Of a DNA stretch of 43,767 nt, positions 1 to 10,007 are shown in pieces. The stretch is from Neoconidiobolus thromboides FSU 785 (lineage: Eukaryota; Entomophthoromycota; Entomophthoromycetes; Entomophthorales; Neoconidiobolaceae), in the NCBI GenBank assembly GCA_025603075.1, contig MU626422.1, positions 1 to 43,767 of the forward strand. Reading direction: 5' to 3'. A program made the translations under genes and the position numbers. Every line of letters begins with the position of its first letter. Position 1 is the stretch's first letter. Below the pieces are notes generated by a model. That model was not told where the DNA came from, made no database searches, and saw only the letters and a program-made list of their open reading frames with translations.

Positions 1-26
1 AGCTATTTATTAACTTATGAATATAT

Positions 27-323
27 TAATAATATAATTATAACATTAAAATAATTTATTTATTTGATAACAAACCTGCGATGCTGATTATAAAGCAGTT
101 TATAATAAATATTTCTCAATAAAGTTTTATAAGAATATGTATTTAAGATCTAGTAGAAATTCAACTAGCTTACATTATAAACTATAATAGAATGATTTAG
201 AGCTGTGTCTGGGTACTTTTGTTTTAATAAAAAATTTGATTTTATAGAATTTTAAGCGGAGTTTTTAAAATACAATTTTTTTTAAAAATTGTATAAAACA
301 ATGAAACTAATTCAGACAACCCC
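27..323 (+). repeat. 297-bp dispersed repeat, copy 1 (non-autonomous element-like)
   Basis: This segment recurs at 26150-26444 in the same orientation with only scattered substitutions and a few small indels. Both copies are bounded by ATAT on each side (23-26 and 324-327 here), which looks like a 4-bp target duplication. The right end (...CAGACAACCCC) resembles the C-rich end of the ~95-bp MITE family in this window, and an internal GGGTACTTTTGTTTTAA resembles its left end. No clear terminal inverted repeat joins the two outer ends. I infer a larger non-autonomous relative of the MITE. It has no coding capacity. Confidence 0.6.
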
Positions 324-427
324 ATATACTGATGTCTTATAAATAAAGCAAAAATCTTCAGTATGGCTATACATTTTTATTTTTTAAAAAGGATAAAAAA
401 CAAGAATTGAATTTAACAAAAAATAAT

Positions 428-1078
428 TTATTGGTTTAAATATGAAAACAAGTTTCTAGCAAGATCAATGTAATAGTAGTTAGTAAATGAAGCCTGTTTT
501 TTTAGACATAATTGATGGACGTTTAGTGTAACATTCCTTAACCTATCTACATATTCCGGGATCATATGCTGTAAATTTAATTCCGGGACAAGAGACAAAG
601 TCAGCAAGCATATGATTAACAAATTTAATTTATAAAAAGGAATGACTGAATTTTTCTTCAAAAACATCATATCATGTATACACACTTTCTTCATTATATC
701 GATATTTCTAATCAGATAAAAGTTATCTATCAAAACATAATCCAATTGTTTCATGTTTAATTCGAGTTTATACTCTAAATTAAACTGTGCTTTATCATCA
801 ATGAAGTATTCGAATAACTCTTTGGAGCGCGTCAGGGTTTTTGGCTTACTTGTTTGTTGTGTATTATGCTTTATATCACTCACTACATTGTCACAGCATG
901 AGAGGTTATTATATAAAATAGGGACACTATTCATACTAAAGCTACTGCTTATAGAAATAGGATTCAAGTGGATGTTGTTTTTTAGATTTAATAAATTACA
1001 GTAGTTATATGTTTCGGGATTCCAAGGACTTGAACAGACATTTAAATTCATGTAACTATTGCAAATTTCTTTAGTCAT
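428..1078 (-). CDS. Hypothetical protein, possibly a truncated fungal transcription-factor MHR protein
   Basis: A 216-aa intronless ORF from an ATG at 1078. Residues 1-85 are low-complexity and rich in Asn and Ser. From about residue 90 the helical pattern (LDYVLIDNFYLI, then FLKK, PFYKLNLLIICLLTLSLVPEL, then YVDRLRNVTLNV) resembles the first half of the fungal transcription-factor middle homology region, and lines up loosely with the segment after the PSEL motif in the 590-aa paralogues of this window. The protein stops before the second half (the GxAxRMA and LW..L..D region) would begin. No zinc cluster is visible in it or just upstream. It may be a decayed family member or an unrelated orphan. 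Expression is unknown. Confidence 0.4.
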   Translation of the reverse strand: MTKEICNSYMNLNVCSSPWNPETYNYCNLLNLKNNIHLNPISISSSFSMNSVPILYNNLSCCDNVVSDIKHNTQQTSKPKTLTRSKELFEYFIDDKAQFNLEYKLELNMKQLDYVLIDNFYLIRNIDIMKKVCIHDMMFLKKNSVIPFYKLNLLIICLLTLSLVPELNLQHMIPEYVDRLRNVTLNVHQLCLKKQASFTNYYYIDLARNLFSYLNQ

Positions 1079-1694
1079 CTTCTAAGTTTATTTTTAAATA
1101 AAACAATGCCATAACCCTTTGCTTTATATACTTTTTAAAATTTCAAAGAACCCAATCAGCTTCAAGGTACTTTATTGCTATTGTTGGTATATTTTGAGTT
1201 GAACATTTGAACTAAATGAAATTTATTCTAAAGTTGTTACTTGTACTTTTAAAGAAAAAAAAATAGCTTCTTTTTCTTAATAAGTTAGCTTGGCTTTATT
1301 GTGAAAATACACTTAAAAGAACAGTTCTTTTTATTAAATAATTATAAGTTCCTAAATTAGCAATCAATCAACCTTCTAAAAATATTCAATAGTTCTATTT
1401 TTTATTCCTAGAAATCTTGGCTATATTATTAGTAATTTGTAAAAAAATGAAGCAAATTTTTTAATAAGCCGAATCCTTGTTAAAATATGGTCGTTTTATT
1501 ATTTTAGAAAAAAATATAGTTTGAAAAATCAATAAATGATTTAACATAGTATGACTTTTATGAGGGTTATCTAATGCGAGTTATTGTCTTTAATTATGAG
1601 GTTTACTTTAAGAAATTTCTATAAAGTCAGGAAAAATTTAATAAAACAAATTAATTGCTTCTATCATTAAATTTAGTTGAAATGAAAGATATTT

Positions 1695-1790
1695 TGGGAT
1701 TTTTTTGGCTTTATCACTTTTTCTATCTTTTAAGTGCTATTTGAGTGGAAAATTCGTTAGTAAAATTCTTAAACACAAAAATACATCCCC
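1695..1790 (-). mobile_element. MITE copy 1
   Basis: A 96-bp copy in reverse orientation, flanked by the direct repeat ATTT (1691-1694 and 1791-1794). The right end reads ACATCCCC. The left end is mutated to TGGGAT. It carries the family core AAGTGCTATTTGAGTGG, the complement of the CCGCTTAAATAGCGCTT core. Confidence 0.85.
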
Positions 1791-3990
1791 ATTTGATTCT
1801 TTAAAACTTACAAAAATACAAATAAGACCTGAAATAACTATGTTATTTAATCTAACAATATAAATTTCAATAGTATGATGTTAATATACTAATTAAATGT
1901 CTATTTGATCTGAGCTTAAATACATGTTTAAGTAAATTCATAGAATGATAAAGTTAATAAGTGGATAAAATCGTAATTTTAATTAAATAAGTGAGTTTTT
2001 ATAATAAAGGAGATCAAAACGTGACATTCAATAAGGTTGAAAAACCATTTTTTGGTTATTGTTTAATGAGGTTCAACTTCAATCCTTTATCCTTTAGGTT
2101 TCAGTGACAGTGAGGATTTAATTAAAGCCGATATTATCTAGAAATCATTATCATGAAACAAATCAATATTTAATGTCTCATGACTACTTCAGTATACTAT
2201 TGTTCTGACTTTAGAAATGCTCATTATATTACAGACTTTTAGTAAACTTCTCATCAATATTTGTTTTAGTTAATAATATGGTCCAAATCTAGATTAATGA
2301 ATAATAAATATAAACGCTGAACATATGTATTTTATGTGAGCAATGTAATAATTAAATTCGAATAAGTTATTATGTTTTTAGTACAGATTTTTCGACTACT
2401 ACTTTAATAATTTAGATTGTATAGTTTGACATTATATCTTTTACTAAGCAAACTTAAAACTTAAATCAAAAGGAATTCCTTTATCATACCGGTGTTATTT
2501 TTCAAGTTAAACAAAGTTAATTGAATACTTATCCTTATATAAACAAGTATGAATACACAGCTATACATGGCACTTTCTACGTTTTTATATAATATTGTCT
2601 TTATATTTATTAGATTTAATTTATAGAATACATGTCCAAATACAATAATTTTAGAAACCATATTTTAAACAAGTTTAAACGTATTAATATGGGAGTCGAT
2701 TAAAATGAACTTACACCAGTGGTTATATATATCCGCATTTTTTGTTGATTATTCTTCGTTGGTTCTCAATTTAAATGAAATAAGATGGACTTTAATGTGA
2801 ACCATACTAATAAAAACCATTTCTAAAAACTCATAAAGAGTAACTTTTATTTTGAATTAAACTGGAAACTAACAATAAATGGTTAAAAACCTCAGATATA
2901 TACAATCACGATGGTATAGCTTTCAAGTATCGTTATAAGAACATGTGATTAGGTTTTTCTATCAATTATTAGTATTAATCAATGACTAACAGCTGTGTTT
3001 ATATAACATTATAATAATATAGTAATAGTATAAACAACTATATAAGCTTGAAACGACTAGAAAATAGCCAGCTATGGATATATCATTATAGTTTATCAAA
3101 GTAAGGCTATTTCTGCAAAATTCATATTTAAAATTCCAAACTATTAATTAAAAACCTAAATAGGATTTTAGATTACTACTAATATCGGTTAAAAGCATTT
3201 CTAATGAAGTATTGTTTTACTTTTATAGGTTTTTATTATCTATTCTTACAAATTAATTAGGAGTGTTTATATAGAACTTCAAAATTAGGATTAATTGCTC
3301 CATTTGAATAATATATTAAACACATATAGAACAAAAAGGACTTTATGAATATATCAATCTTTGTTCCATTTTTAATCCATGCGCTATCTACTATAAAAGT
3401 ACATCGCTTAATCTAGGTAAAGTCCATTATTTAGCTTATTTTAATTTTTTCATATACTAATTAAAGCTTATTTACAAAAAGTCATTCGATTGTTGAAAAG
3501 AATAAATATAAAGTTTTTTAGAGCTTAAAATACAATATTATAATTTATATCTAACTTAGTCACTATCTTATATGGAAAGATGTTTATAACTAAGAATTTA
3601 TATCCATGAAATTTTAGACATTCAGTTTTAAATATAATATTGTATAGCAAAAAAAATTAATAGTTGTTAATTCAATTCATGTGATTTTAAATATAAATTT
3701 TAAACCAATTTGATTATGAAAAAACAAATCTCAAATAACTATATTTAGTAAATCATTGAATTTATTTTCTTTTTTATTCACTCATTTAGAATTTTGATAA
3801 CAAAGAGAATCTATATGTGGTTGATTAATAAATAAAGTTTAAAATTTACCTAGAAAGTTGCAAAAGTATTCAATATTAAACTATTTAAACAATATTTGAT
3901 TTAAAGTTAACATATTTTCAAATTACTTAACTTTGAAAATATATTAATGTAAATAATTCTATTTTATTTTTAATTATTTTCAAAACATAT

Positions 3991-4084
3991 GAGAATGTAT
4001 TTTTGTTCAAGAATTTTACTAACAAATTTTCCGCCCAAATAGCGGCTTAAAAGATAGAAAGAGATGAAATCAAAAAATATCCCT
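3991..4084 (+). mobile_element. MITE copy 2
   Basis: A 94-bp copy flanked by ATAT (3987-3990 and 4085-4088). Ends are GAGAATGTATTTTTGT and ATATCCCT; the core CCGCCCAAATAGCGGCTTA is slightly diverged from the consensus. Confidence 0.85.
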
Positions 4085-4813
4085 ATATGCTTGTTCAATT
4101 TTTTAAGCTAAGTTTTAAAAATTATTCGTTTGTGATGTTTTCGATGAAGTTAAAATTTACAATTGAATATACTCTAATCCAATCAAAGCAAGTGCTCTTA
4201 AATTAAAATCCTTTCATTGGATTAGCTAATTAATATTGCAACTTTCTGTATCTTGCCCAAAGCTTCTATTTTATTCATAAACTTCATTTTATCAGTAATC
4301 TCCACTTTATTTTTTTCTTACTTTCACTAATAAAAGACTTATATGCCTCTGATGCTTCCAAGGTTTAAAAATTCACGATTTAAAGTATTTTAAAATATTT
4401 TAATTGTTTTTAGTCAACTATAATAATAATATAATAAATTAGAAATTAATATAAACTAATATTAATCTCTTTGAAATTATTTAATAGTAATTAGAATTTA
4501 AAGTATAGAATATTGTATTAGTTTTATATTCTAAAATAGTCATACTCACGAAGTTTGGCTGAAATTACTTTAAGCAAAACTCAGCAAAGATTATAAATTG
4601 CTATAAGCGAAATACAAAACTATTAAATTTAAGAAAATTAGAACAAGTATTTTTTAATATCAATTTAAGTCTTTTAAAGTAAATATTTTCTGAAAGGAAT
4701 ATTCGTATAAACATATCATTACAACTTTTATTAAAATAGCCATGTAATTTTTCTATTTATTTTTATTAGTTTATATTTCTGAAAACTTTATCGTAATTTC
4801 AAATAAAATATAC

Positions 4814-4909
4814 GGGAATGTATTTTTGTGCCTAAGAATTTTACTAACAGCTTCACTTAAATAGCGCTTAAAAAATGGAAAAAATAATGAAGTCAAAAAA
4901 AACACTCCA
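4814..4909 (+). mobile_element. MITE copy 3
   Basis: A 96-bp copy flanked by ATAC (4810-4813 and 4910-4913). Ends are GGGAATGTATTTTTGTG and ACACTCCA. The right half (AATAATGAAGTCAAAAAAAA) matches the consensus. Confidence 0.85.
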
Positions 4910-5191
4910 ATACAGTAGTTAGGCAAAATAATACATAAGCAGATGTTGATGATTTTTGGTCACAGAGCTTTAGGTTAGATCTTTGGTCCAGTTAATACAA
5001 GTTAATACAAGTTAACTTCATTTATTATAGATTGATAGAATGTATAAAACGTTAACATAAAATTATAATACATTAGTTACTAATACTGAAATGGTAAAAT
5101 AGACAGCTTTGTCTTTTTTGAATTAATCACATCAAGTTATTAGTCTGTAATTAAAAAGTAAAACAAATAGTTTTAGTGATATTTAGGATAT

Positions 5192-5288
5192 GGGGACGTA
5201 CTTTTGTATTTAAGAATTTTACTAACAATTTTTCTACTAAAATAGCGCTTAAAAATGGAAAAAATAATCAAGTCAAAAAAACACCCCC
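5192..5288 (+). mobile_element. MITE copy 4
   Basis: A 97-bp copy flanked by ATAT (5188-5191 and 5289-5292). Ends are GGGGACGTACTTTTGT and ACACCCCC; the core is AATAGCGCTTAAAAATGG. Confidence 0.88.
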
Positions 5289-6376
5289 ATATACTATTTC
5301 ATCTAAAAATAAATAAGGTTATTGTGATTTAATCTCATTAAATTTATTTATCTATTTATCTCATTATCTATGACTATTATTAACTTCAATTGTATTTAAC
5401 TTTATTTATAAGCTAATCGATTTTTATATATTCCATAGTTATTTATAATGTTTAATTTAAGCTTAAATTTTATTATGATTATTTCATCTAATTACGCTTG
5501 ATTATAACTTATTCGAATCACAATGTAGTCGTAATATTTATTTTTACAGTTATAAAAGGTGGCAACTTTTTAAAAACAAATATATTATTTAGTCCCGTTT
5601 AGTTTAAAGTTTCCATTAAAGCTTTAAACACCCTGGAAAACGGGTGTTATATTATAATAGTTTTAGTATGCCATAGTTTAATATTTAATATTTTTATCAC
5701 AATAATTAGTGTCTTTCATTTTATTAATATTAACATTATTATTGTGTAATAGGAAATGACATAAATATAAAGAAACTAAGAATAAATTTCATTATACTTG
5801 AATAATTTATTATATTCAATGATTTATTAGTAATAAAAAATGGTTAAACTTTTCACTTAAAGGAACTTTAATAAATATGACTTTACAACAGTTTTTTTAT
5901 TATTAGAATATGTTATGGAGATATTTCAATGATTTTTTGATTTTTTAATACAATATATTGATTTACTTTTATCTTTAAATTTGTTAGATTTATTAACTCT
6001 TTAAGGTTAATTAATTTATTTTGTATCATGATTGTTAAAATTTAGATCGATGCCTTTCTATTTAAAGTTAAATTTTTACTCAGATAATTAATAAATTGGT
6101 TTGGGTATTGTTTTATGAATTTGAGAACAAATGAAATAATTAATTTATCAATTCATTAATCTGATTTGCTGAAATTATTTATATTTCAAGGATTTTCATT
6201 ATCATTGGTTTGAATAAAATCCACAGTGTTTAAAATAGCTAAGTACCATAGATTTTAAACTGTATTTTAACAGAAACATTACTTAATATGGCCATATATT
6301 TTAAAAATTAAACATCTGTTCAATGATAATTAAATCATCTGATGTTACCAAGATAAAGGAATAAAGCGAAAAAGAG

Positions 6377-6384
6377 TATATAAA
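6377..6384 (+). promoter_or_regulatory. TATA-like element upstream of the pseudokinase gene
   Basis: TATATAAA lies 36 bp before the ATG at 6420, a plausible core-promoter position. In sequence this A+T-rich such a match can be chance. Confidence 0.35.
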
Positions 6385-6419
6385 TGTAACAAAATGAAAC
6401 TTAACATTTAATTTTTAAA

Positions 6420-7427
6420 ATGGTTTATTTGAAGAATTATATAAATAACGTTGCTGACATTATAATATCTACCACACCAAAATTAACAAAATCTACGTTA
6501 GTAGAAGAAGAATTGTTAAATTTAGAGCCAAAGTATACTGCTACTTACTTGCCAACCTTAACTACACCAACAATAAATGAAGCAATCAAACTCAATTTAT
6601 TGAAATGGTTAAATCATCGTATAAAGACAAACTCATATCGTAATTACAATAAATTAAATTTAAAGATTGGCTTAGGTTATGGCGACCCTTCTTATTTATT
6701 AGAAAGTAAAACAGACCCCTCTTTCTTATTAATTGGTAAACCAACTAAATATAACGTCAAAGAAATATATAACAATGATTTAATGATGAATTTATTATTA
6801 AATGAACTTTATATTATAACAATTATAGAGCATGAAAATGTATTACCATTAATAGATTTAATAGTATTAAACAATCAAATTATATTTTTATATGAATATT
6901 GTAATAAAGATTTATTAAAGTTAACAAGATATGACTCAAAATTAATTCAAAGGGAGTCTATCAATTTTATTAAACAATTATTACAAGGTTTAAATTATCT
7001 ACATCAAAGAAATATTGTACATCGTGATTTAAAGTTGGAAAATATTTATTTCATAAAGAATAAATTGAAAATCACTTCTTTTACTTCCTCATCTATTACC
7101 CCTACTGAATCTACAAGTGAATTAATAGGTTCTTTATCTTATCTAGCACCTGAAGTATTGGAGCACCAAGAAGGTTATTGTCAATTCAAAGCGGATGTAT
7201 GGTCATTAGGGATTATACTCTTTATCCTAATTAAAGGACATTTCCCATGGACATTGGCTAAAGCGAAAGACCCCTTTTTCAAGAGGTATCATGGTATCAA
7301 TTTCTTTTTAAAACAAGGAATTGACCCATACCTTGCTGATTTACTTTCTAAAATGTTGGACAGAAACCCAAGAACTAGGCTAGATACCTTTGCTTTGTTA
7401 CAGGCACTTGATTTGCATTCATTTTAG
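6420..7427 (+). CDS. Protein-kinase-fold protein, probable pseudokinase
   Basis: A 335-aa intronless ORF from ATG, with kinase landmarks in order: a glycine-rich loop IGLGYG (83-88), a VAIK-like lysine in YNVKEI (K114), a candidate helix-C glutamate (E129), HRDLKLEN (201-208, with D203 and N208), APE (243-245), DVWSLG (259-264) and a C-lobe arginine in RNPRTR. The DFG position is changed: LKITSFTSS (217-225) has Ser220-Phe-Thr222 where an active kinase has Asp-Phe-Gly, so the Mg-binding aspartate is missing. The layout recalls fungal HAL/NPR-type Ser/Thr kinases, but that subfamily is a guess. The intact HRD and lysine argue that loss of activity is recent or that the protein works as a scaffold. 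Upstream neighbours are distant, so no operon-like context helps. Confidence 0.85.
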   Translation: MVYLKNYINNVADIIISTTPKLTKSTLVEEELLNLEPKYTATYLPTLTTPTINEAIKLNLLKWLNHRIKTNSYRNYNKLNLKIGLGYGDPSYLLESKTDPSFLLIGKPTKYNVKEIYNNDLMMNLLLNELYIITIIEHENVLPLIDLIVLNNQIIFLYEYCNKDLLKLTRYDSKLIQRESINFIKQLLQGLNYLHQRNIVHRDLKLENIYFIKNKLKITSFTSSSITPTESTSELIGSLSYLAPEVLEHQEGYCQFKADVWSLGIILFILIKGHFPWTLAKAKDPFFKRYHGINFFLKQGIDPYLADLLSKMLDRNPRTRLDTFALLQALDLHSF

Positions 7428-7541
7428 TTATTTTTTGTATCATTTTTTTAAATAATAAAAGTTCAATTGTATGTATCATAATTTAAGTCTTTTAAACTGA
7501 ATTTCAATTAATGTTTAGGCTAAACTATGAAAATATCACAC

Positions 7542-7942
7542 AGTATTTTTAATACATGGGGATGTATTTTTTCATTAAGAATTTTACCAGCAATCTTTCC
7601 ACTCAAATAGTGCTTAAAAAATAGAGAAAGTAATGAAACCAAAAAAAACATTCCCACATGTTTATTTCAAGTATTTAAACAAGTTATAATAATAAAAATC
7701 AATAATAATCTGAACTGAAAGTAAACAAGATATAAAAATTCAATAATAGTAGAAAGTGTAAATAAATAAAATATAGAAATTCATAATAGAAATTGGTATA
7801 GTTTTGATAGCAATTACTTCAATTTATACTATTATTGAATTTTTATATCTTGTTTACTTTCAGTTCAGATTATTATTGATTTTTATTATTATAATTTATT
7901 CAAATATTTATCTTGAAATAAACATGATGTATTAAAAATACT
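7542..7942. repeat. Long inverted repeat (palindrome) with a MITE inside the left arm
   Basis: The left arm is 7542-7557 plus 7656-7751, and the right arm is 7827-7942. The inner 71 bp of the arms (7681-7751 against 7827-7897) differ at one position, and the outer parts align with one small gap. The spacer is 75 bp. The left arm is interrupted exactly by MITE copy 5 and its ACAT duplication. The right arm has AATACATCATGTTT (in left-arm orientation) where an uninterrupted site would read AATACATGTTT. The structure is a foldback-type element or an inverted duplication, and its RNA would form a long hairpin. Confidence 0.9.
7558..7655 (+). mobile_element. MITE copy 5, inserted in a palindrome arm
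   Basis: A 98-bp copy flanked by ACAT (7554-7557 and 7656-7659). Ends are GGGGATGTATTTTTTC and ACATTCCC, core AAATAGTGCTTAAAAAA. Comparison with the uninterrupted right arm of the surrounding palindrome fixes its boundaries independently of the other copies. Confidence 0.92.
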
Positions 7943-8462
7943 ATATTATTTCTCCGTGTTTTAAATTATTTAATTATATTAAAAATTGTACATTTATCCT
8001 TAGATTAATTTTAAACAAATTTATCAAAAAACAGGCATACTATAATACTATTGTCATCTAAAAAATACTGAAAGATAAAGCCAAGGAATATATTATGTTA
8101 TATTAATGACAAGAATTTTAAGATTTTGAAGTACTGTTTAACAGATTAATATAGTTTAAAGTAAAGAAATATTTTATTAAAGATGACGCAATATTATTTT
8201 TAGAACTAACTCATTTATCCTAAAAGTTTACTATATTTGTAACTATTATTGGTTAGAAAAAGCAGATTTAATTTCATTTTGAGCAAAATTTTGTAACACA
8301 AAGAACAAGTATTAGCCTTTAAAATGCCATTTTAAGAAATAATTATATAATATTTATTCTTATTGAAGGTTCCCGAAATTAATTTAATTGGAGCAAAACT
8401 CAAAAAAATATTCATATTAAGAACTATTCAATTTATTTTATACCTTTACACCTTTGTTAAAA

Positions 8463-9140
8463 ATGAGAGTCATTCAGAAGCTGTTACTGTTAATTGTTAG
8501 TATAATATTGGGTACCTACCTGATCAAAACATATCTCAAAGAAGGTTATGTAATCAACCATTTGATAAAGGATGAAAAGAAAAGTGAATTTATTACTGAA
8601 AGTGTTCTAGTTTTAGTAATGAGTGACCAAAGCAAGTATCGCTCAAAAACATTAGTGAAAACATTTACAGAAGCAGGAATAGAAGTCCAATCTTTAAAGG
8701 GAGTCACCCTAGAGAAACCAGATAATGAGTTTTTCGAATTAACTCCGAAAGAAATTAAAATCCATCAACTATTATTTAACTTGTTAGGTTTATGTAAAAA
8801 GAAGTTTTGTGTTATTGTAGAAGATGATTTTAAACCACTCATTGTTGGTAATAATTTAGTTAATAAATTATTCAGCGAATTGATTACATTTAATTCCAAT
8901 GATCAATATCTGTTTGATTGCACTAAATGGGGTTTCTTTCAAAAAGAATATCCTATTTCTGGCAACTCTTTAGCTTGTCGTATCGCTCACTACCAACTAC
9001 TTAGGAAGGTTAAGAAATGCTATAAAGATAAAAAACAAATTAATGTACCTGCAGATGTGTTTTATAGAGATTGCTTAGATAAGGAATTACTAGAAAGAAG
9101 GTTTTTATTAGGAAATACAGTTGATGGTTCTAACTATTAA
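8463..9140 (+). CDS. Signal-anchored glycosyltransferase-like protein (GT25-like)
   Basis: A 225-aa intronless ORF. The reading frame opens at a TTG at 8454, but the ATG at 8463 is the better start because it puts a hydrophobic segment (residues 5-24) right after a short basic N-terminus, as in a type II membrane anchor. The luminal part has VLVLVMSDQSKYR (48-60), a helix from LTPKEIKIHQLL (93-104), the acidic motif CVIVEDDF (116-123) and PADVFYRD (196-203). A helix followed by strand-EDD is how GT25 family glycosyltransferases present their metal-binding acidic motif. The protein is shorter than typical Golgi enzymes of that family, so it may be a minimal or decayed version. Cysteines at 111, 116, 153, 172, 186 and 204 fit a secretory-pathway domain. 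The substrate is unknown. Confidence 0.6.
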   Translation: MRVIQKLLLLIVSIILGTYLIKTYLKEGYVINHLIKDEKKSEFITESVLVLVMSDQSKYRSKTLVKTFTEAGIEVQSLKGVTLEKPDNEFFELTPKEIKIHQLLFNLLGLCKKKFCVIVEDDFKPLIVGNNLVNKLFSELITFNSNDQYLFDCTKWGFFQKEYPISGNSLACRIAHYQLLRKVKKCYKDKKQINVPADVFYRDCLDKELLERRFLLGNTVDGSNY

Positions 9141-9454
9141 TAAAAGATCGAACATAGATTACTGTCTGGTTTTTGAGTAAAAATTACACTGCATGGATAA
9201 TTTTTATCGAATACTACCATGTTAATACCTTATAGTTTAGAAATAAAATTCGACGATTTTGACATTCCATTTTCACTATTAAAGTTTTATTTAATTAATA
9301 AATGAATTTCTAAAAACATAGTAAATAAATACAGTGTTTTATTAAAATATATGTGGTTTTGAATAATAGTTAGTTCCTGTTTCTCTTTATTAAATATATT
9401 GATGGGCAAAATCAGCTGAATAAATTACTATTTTCACACTTTATAATAATTAAT

Positions 9455-9552
9455 GGGGATGTATTTTTGTGTTTAAGAATTTTACTAATAAATTTTCCGC
9501 TTAAATAGCGCTTAAAAATGGAAAAAATAATGAAGTCAAAAAAAACACTCCC
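9455..9552 (+). mobile_element. MITE copy 6
   Basis: A copy close to consensus, with ends GGGGATGTATTTTTGTG and ACACTCCC and the core CCGCTTAAATAGCGCTTAA. The flanks share only AAT (9452-9454 and 9553-9555), so the fourth base of the target duplication has changed or the end is off by one base. Confidence 0.85.
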
Positions 9553-9722
9553 AATGTTGTACAAAGCTTTTAATCTTTATAGTATGATAAACTTTGGATT
9601 TTGAACTATTAGTAAGGTATCTAGAAATCAAAGTGAATACTGATAAAATATTAAAGGTTTAAGCTGCTAATTATAATAATCTTGTAGTCTGTGCAATGCT
9701 ACAATTTTGCATTTAAGAATAA

Positions 9723-9814
9723 GGGGATGTTTTTTTGGTTTCATTATTTTTTCTATTTTTTAAGTGCTATTTGGGCGGAAAAATTGTAAATTCTTACAAA
9801 AAAATACATCCCCA
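9723..9814 (-). mobile_element. MITE copy 7
   Basis: A 92-bp copy in reverse orientation flanked by ATAA (9719-9722 and 9815-9818). Both ends are clean: GGGGATGTTTTTTTGG and ACATCCCC. This is one of the copies that best defines the terminal inverted repeat. Confidence 0.9.
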
Positions 9815-10007
9815 TAATTTAAATTTCCAACTAGTGATTTTTACTTAAAAGCAGAACTGCTTTTTGTTTTAAGAATATGTCTTAGTTTAAAAATAGGCTT
9901 CAATAAAGATTTATAGCTAAGCTTAATATTACAAGTAATATTCTTAATATATAATTTACAAATTATCAATATATATATTTCAGTTTAATAACTAGAGTTT
10001 AAAATTT

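Larger units (their letters stand above)
1079..6419. other. 5.3-kb gene-poor region with four MITE copies
   Basis: No convincing coding region is present on either strand; the only ORF above 60 codons (2461-2661, minus) is leucine/isoleucine-rich and looks like chance. The recognisable content is four MITE copies (1695-1790, 3991-4084, 4814-4909, 5192-5288) and a short tandem GTTAATACAA repeat near 4994-5015. The rest is A+T-rich sequence without visible structure. Confidence 0.6.
7428..8462. other. Intergenic region with MITE and long palindrome
   Basis: It contains MITE copy 5 and the ~115-bp-arm inverted repeat at 7542-7942. The remaining ~500 bp before the next gene shows no coding potential or clear motif. 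Confidence 0.6.
9141..10007. other. Intergenic region with two opposed MITE copies
   Basis: It holds MITE copies 6 (plus orientation) and 7 (minus orientation), about 170 bp apart. Nothing else is recognisable. Sequence just before the next gene is A+T-rich, and no zinc-cluster exon is visible in it. Confidence 0.55.

Noticed and set aside
753-1004. Plus-strand ORF of 83 codons
   Set aside because: It is antisense to the better-supported ORF 428-1078 and has no features of its own.
2461-2661. Minus-strand ORF of 66 codons in the gene desert
   Set aside because: It is low-complexity Ile/Leu/Val sequence expected by chance in A+T-rich DNA, with no neighbour support.
1695-9814. Repeated ~95-bp units that might suggest a CRISPR-like or satellite array
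   Set aside because: Spacing is irregular, orientation varies, and each unit has its own flanking direct repeat, which is diagnostic of transposition.
9841-10007. Possible upstream exon (TTTCAG acceptor-like at about 9978-9983) for MHR paralogue 1
   Set aside because: No open frame with zinc-cluster cysteines precedes it, and the sequence after the AG has stops before the ATG.
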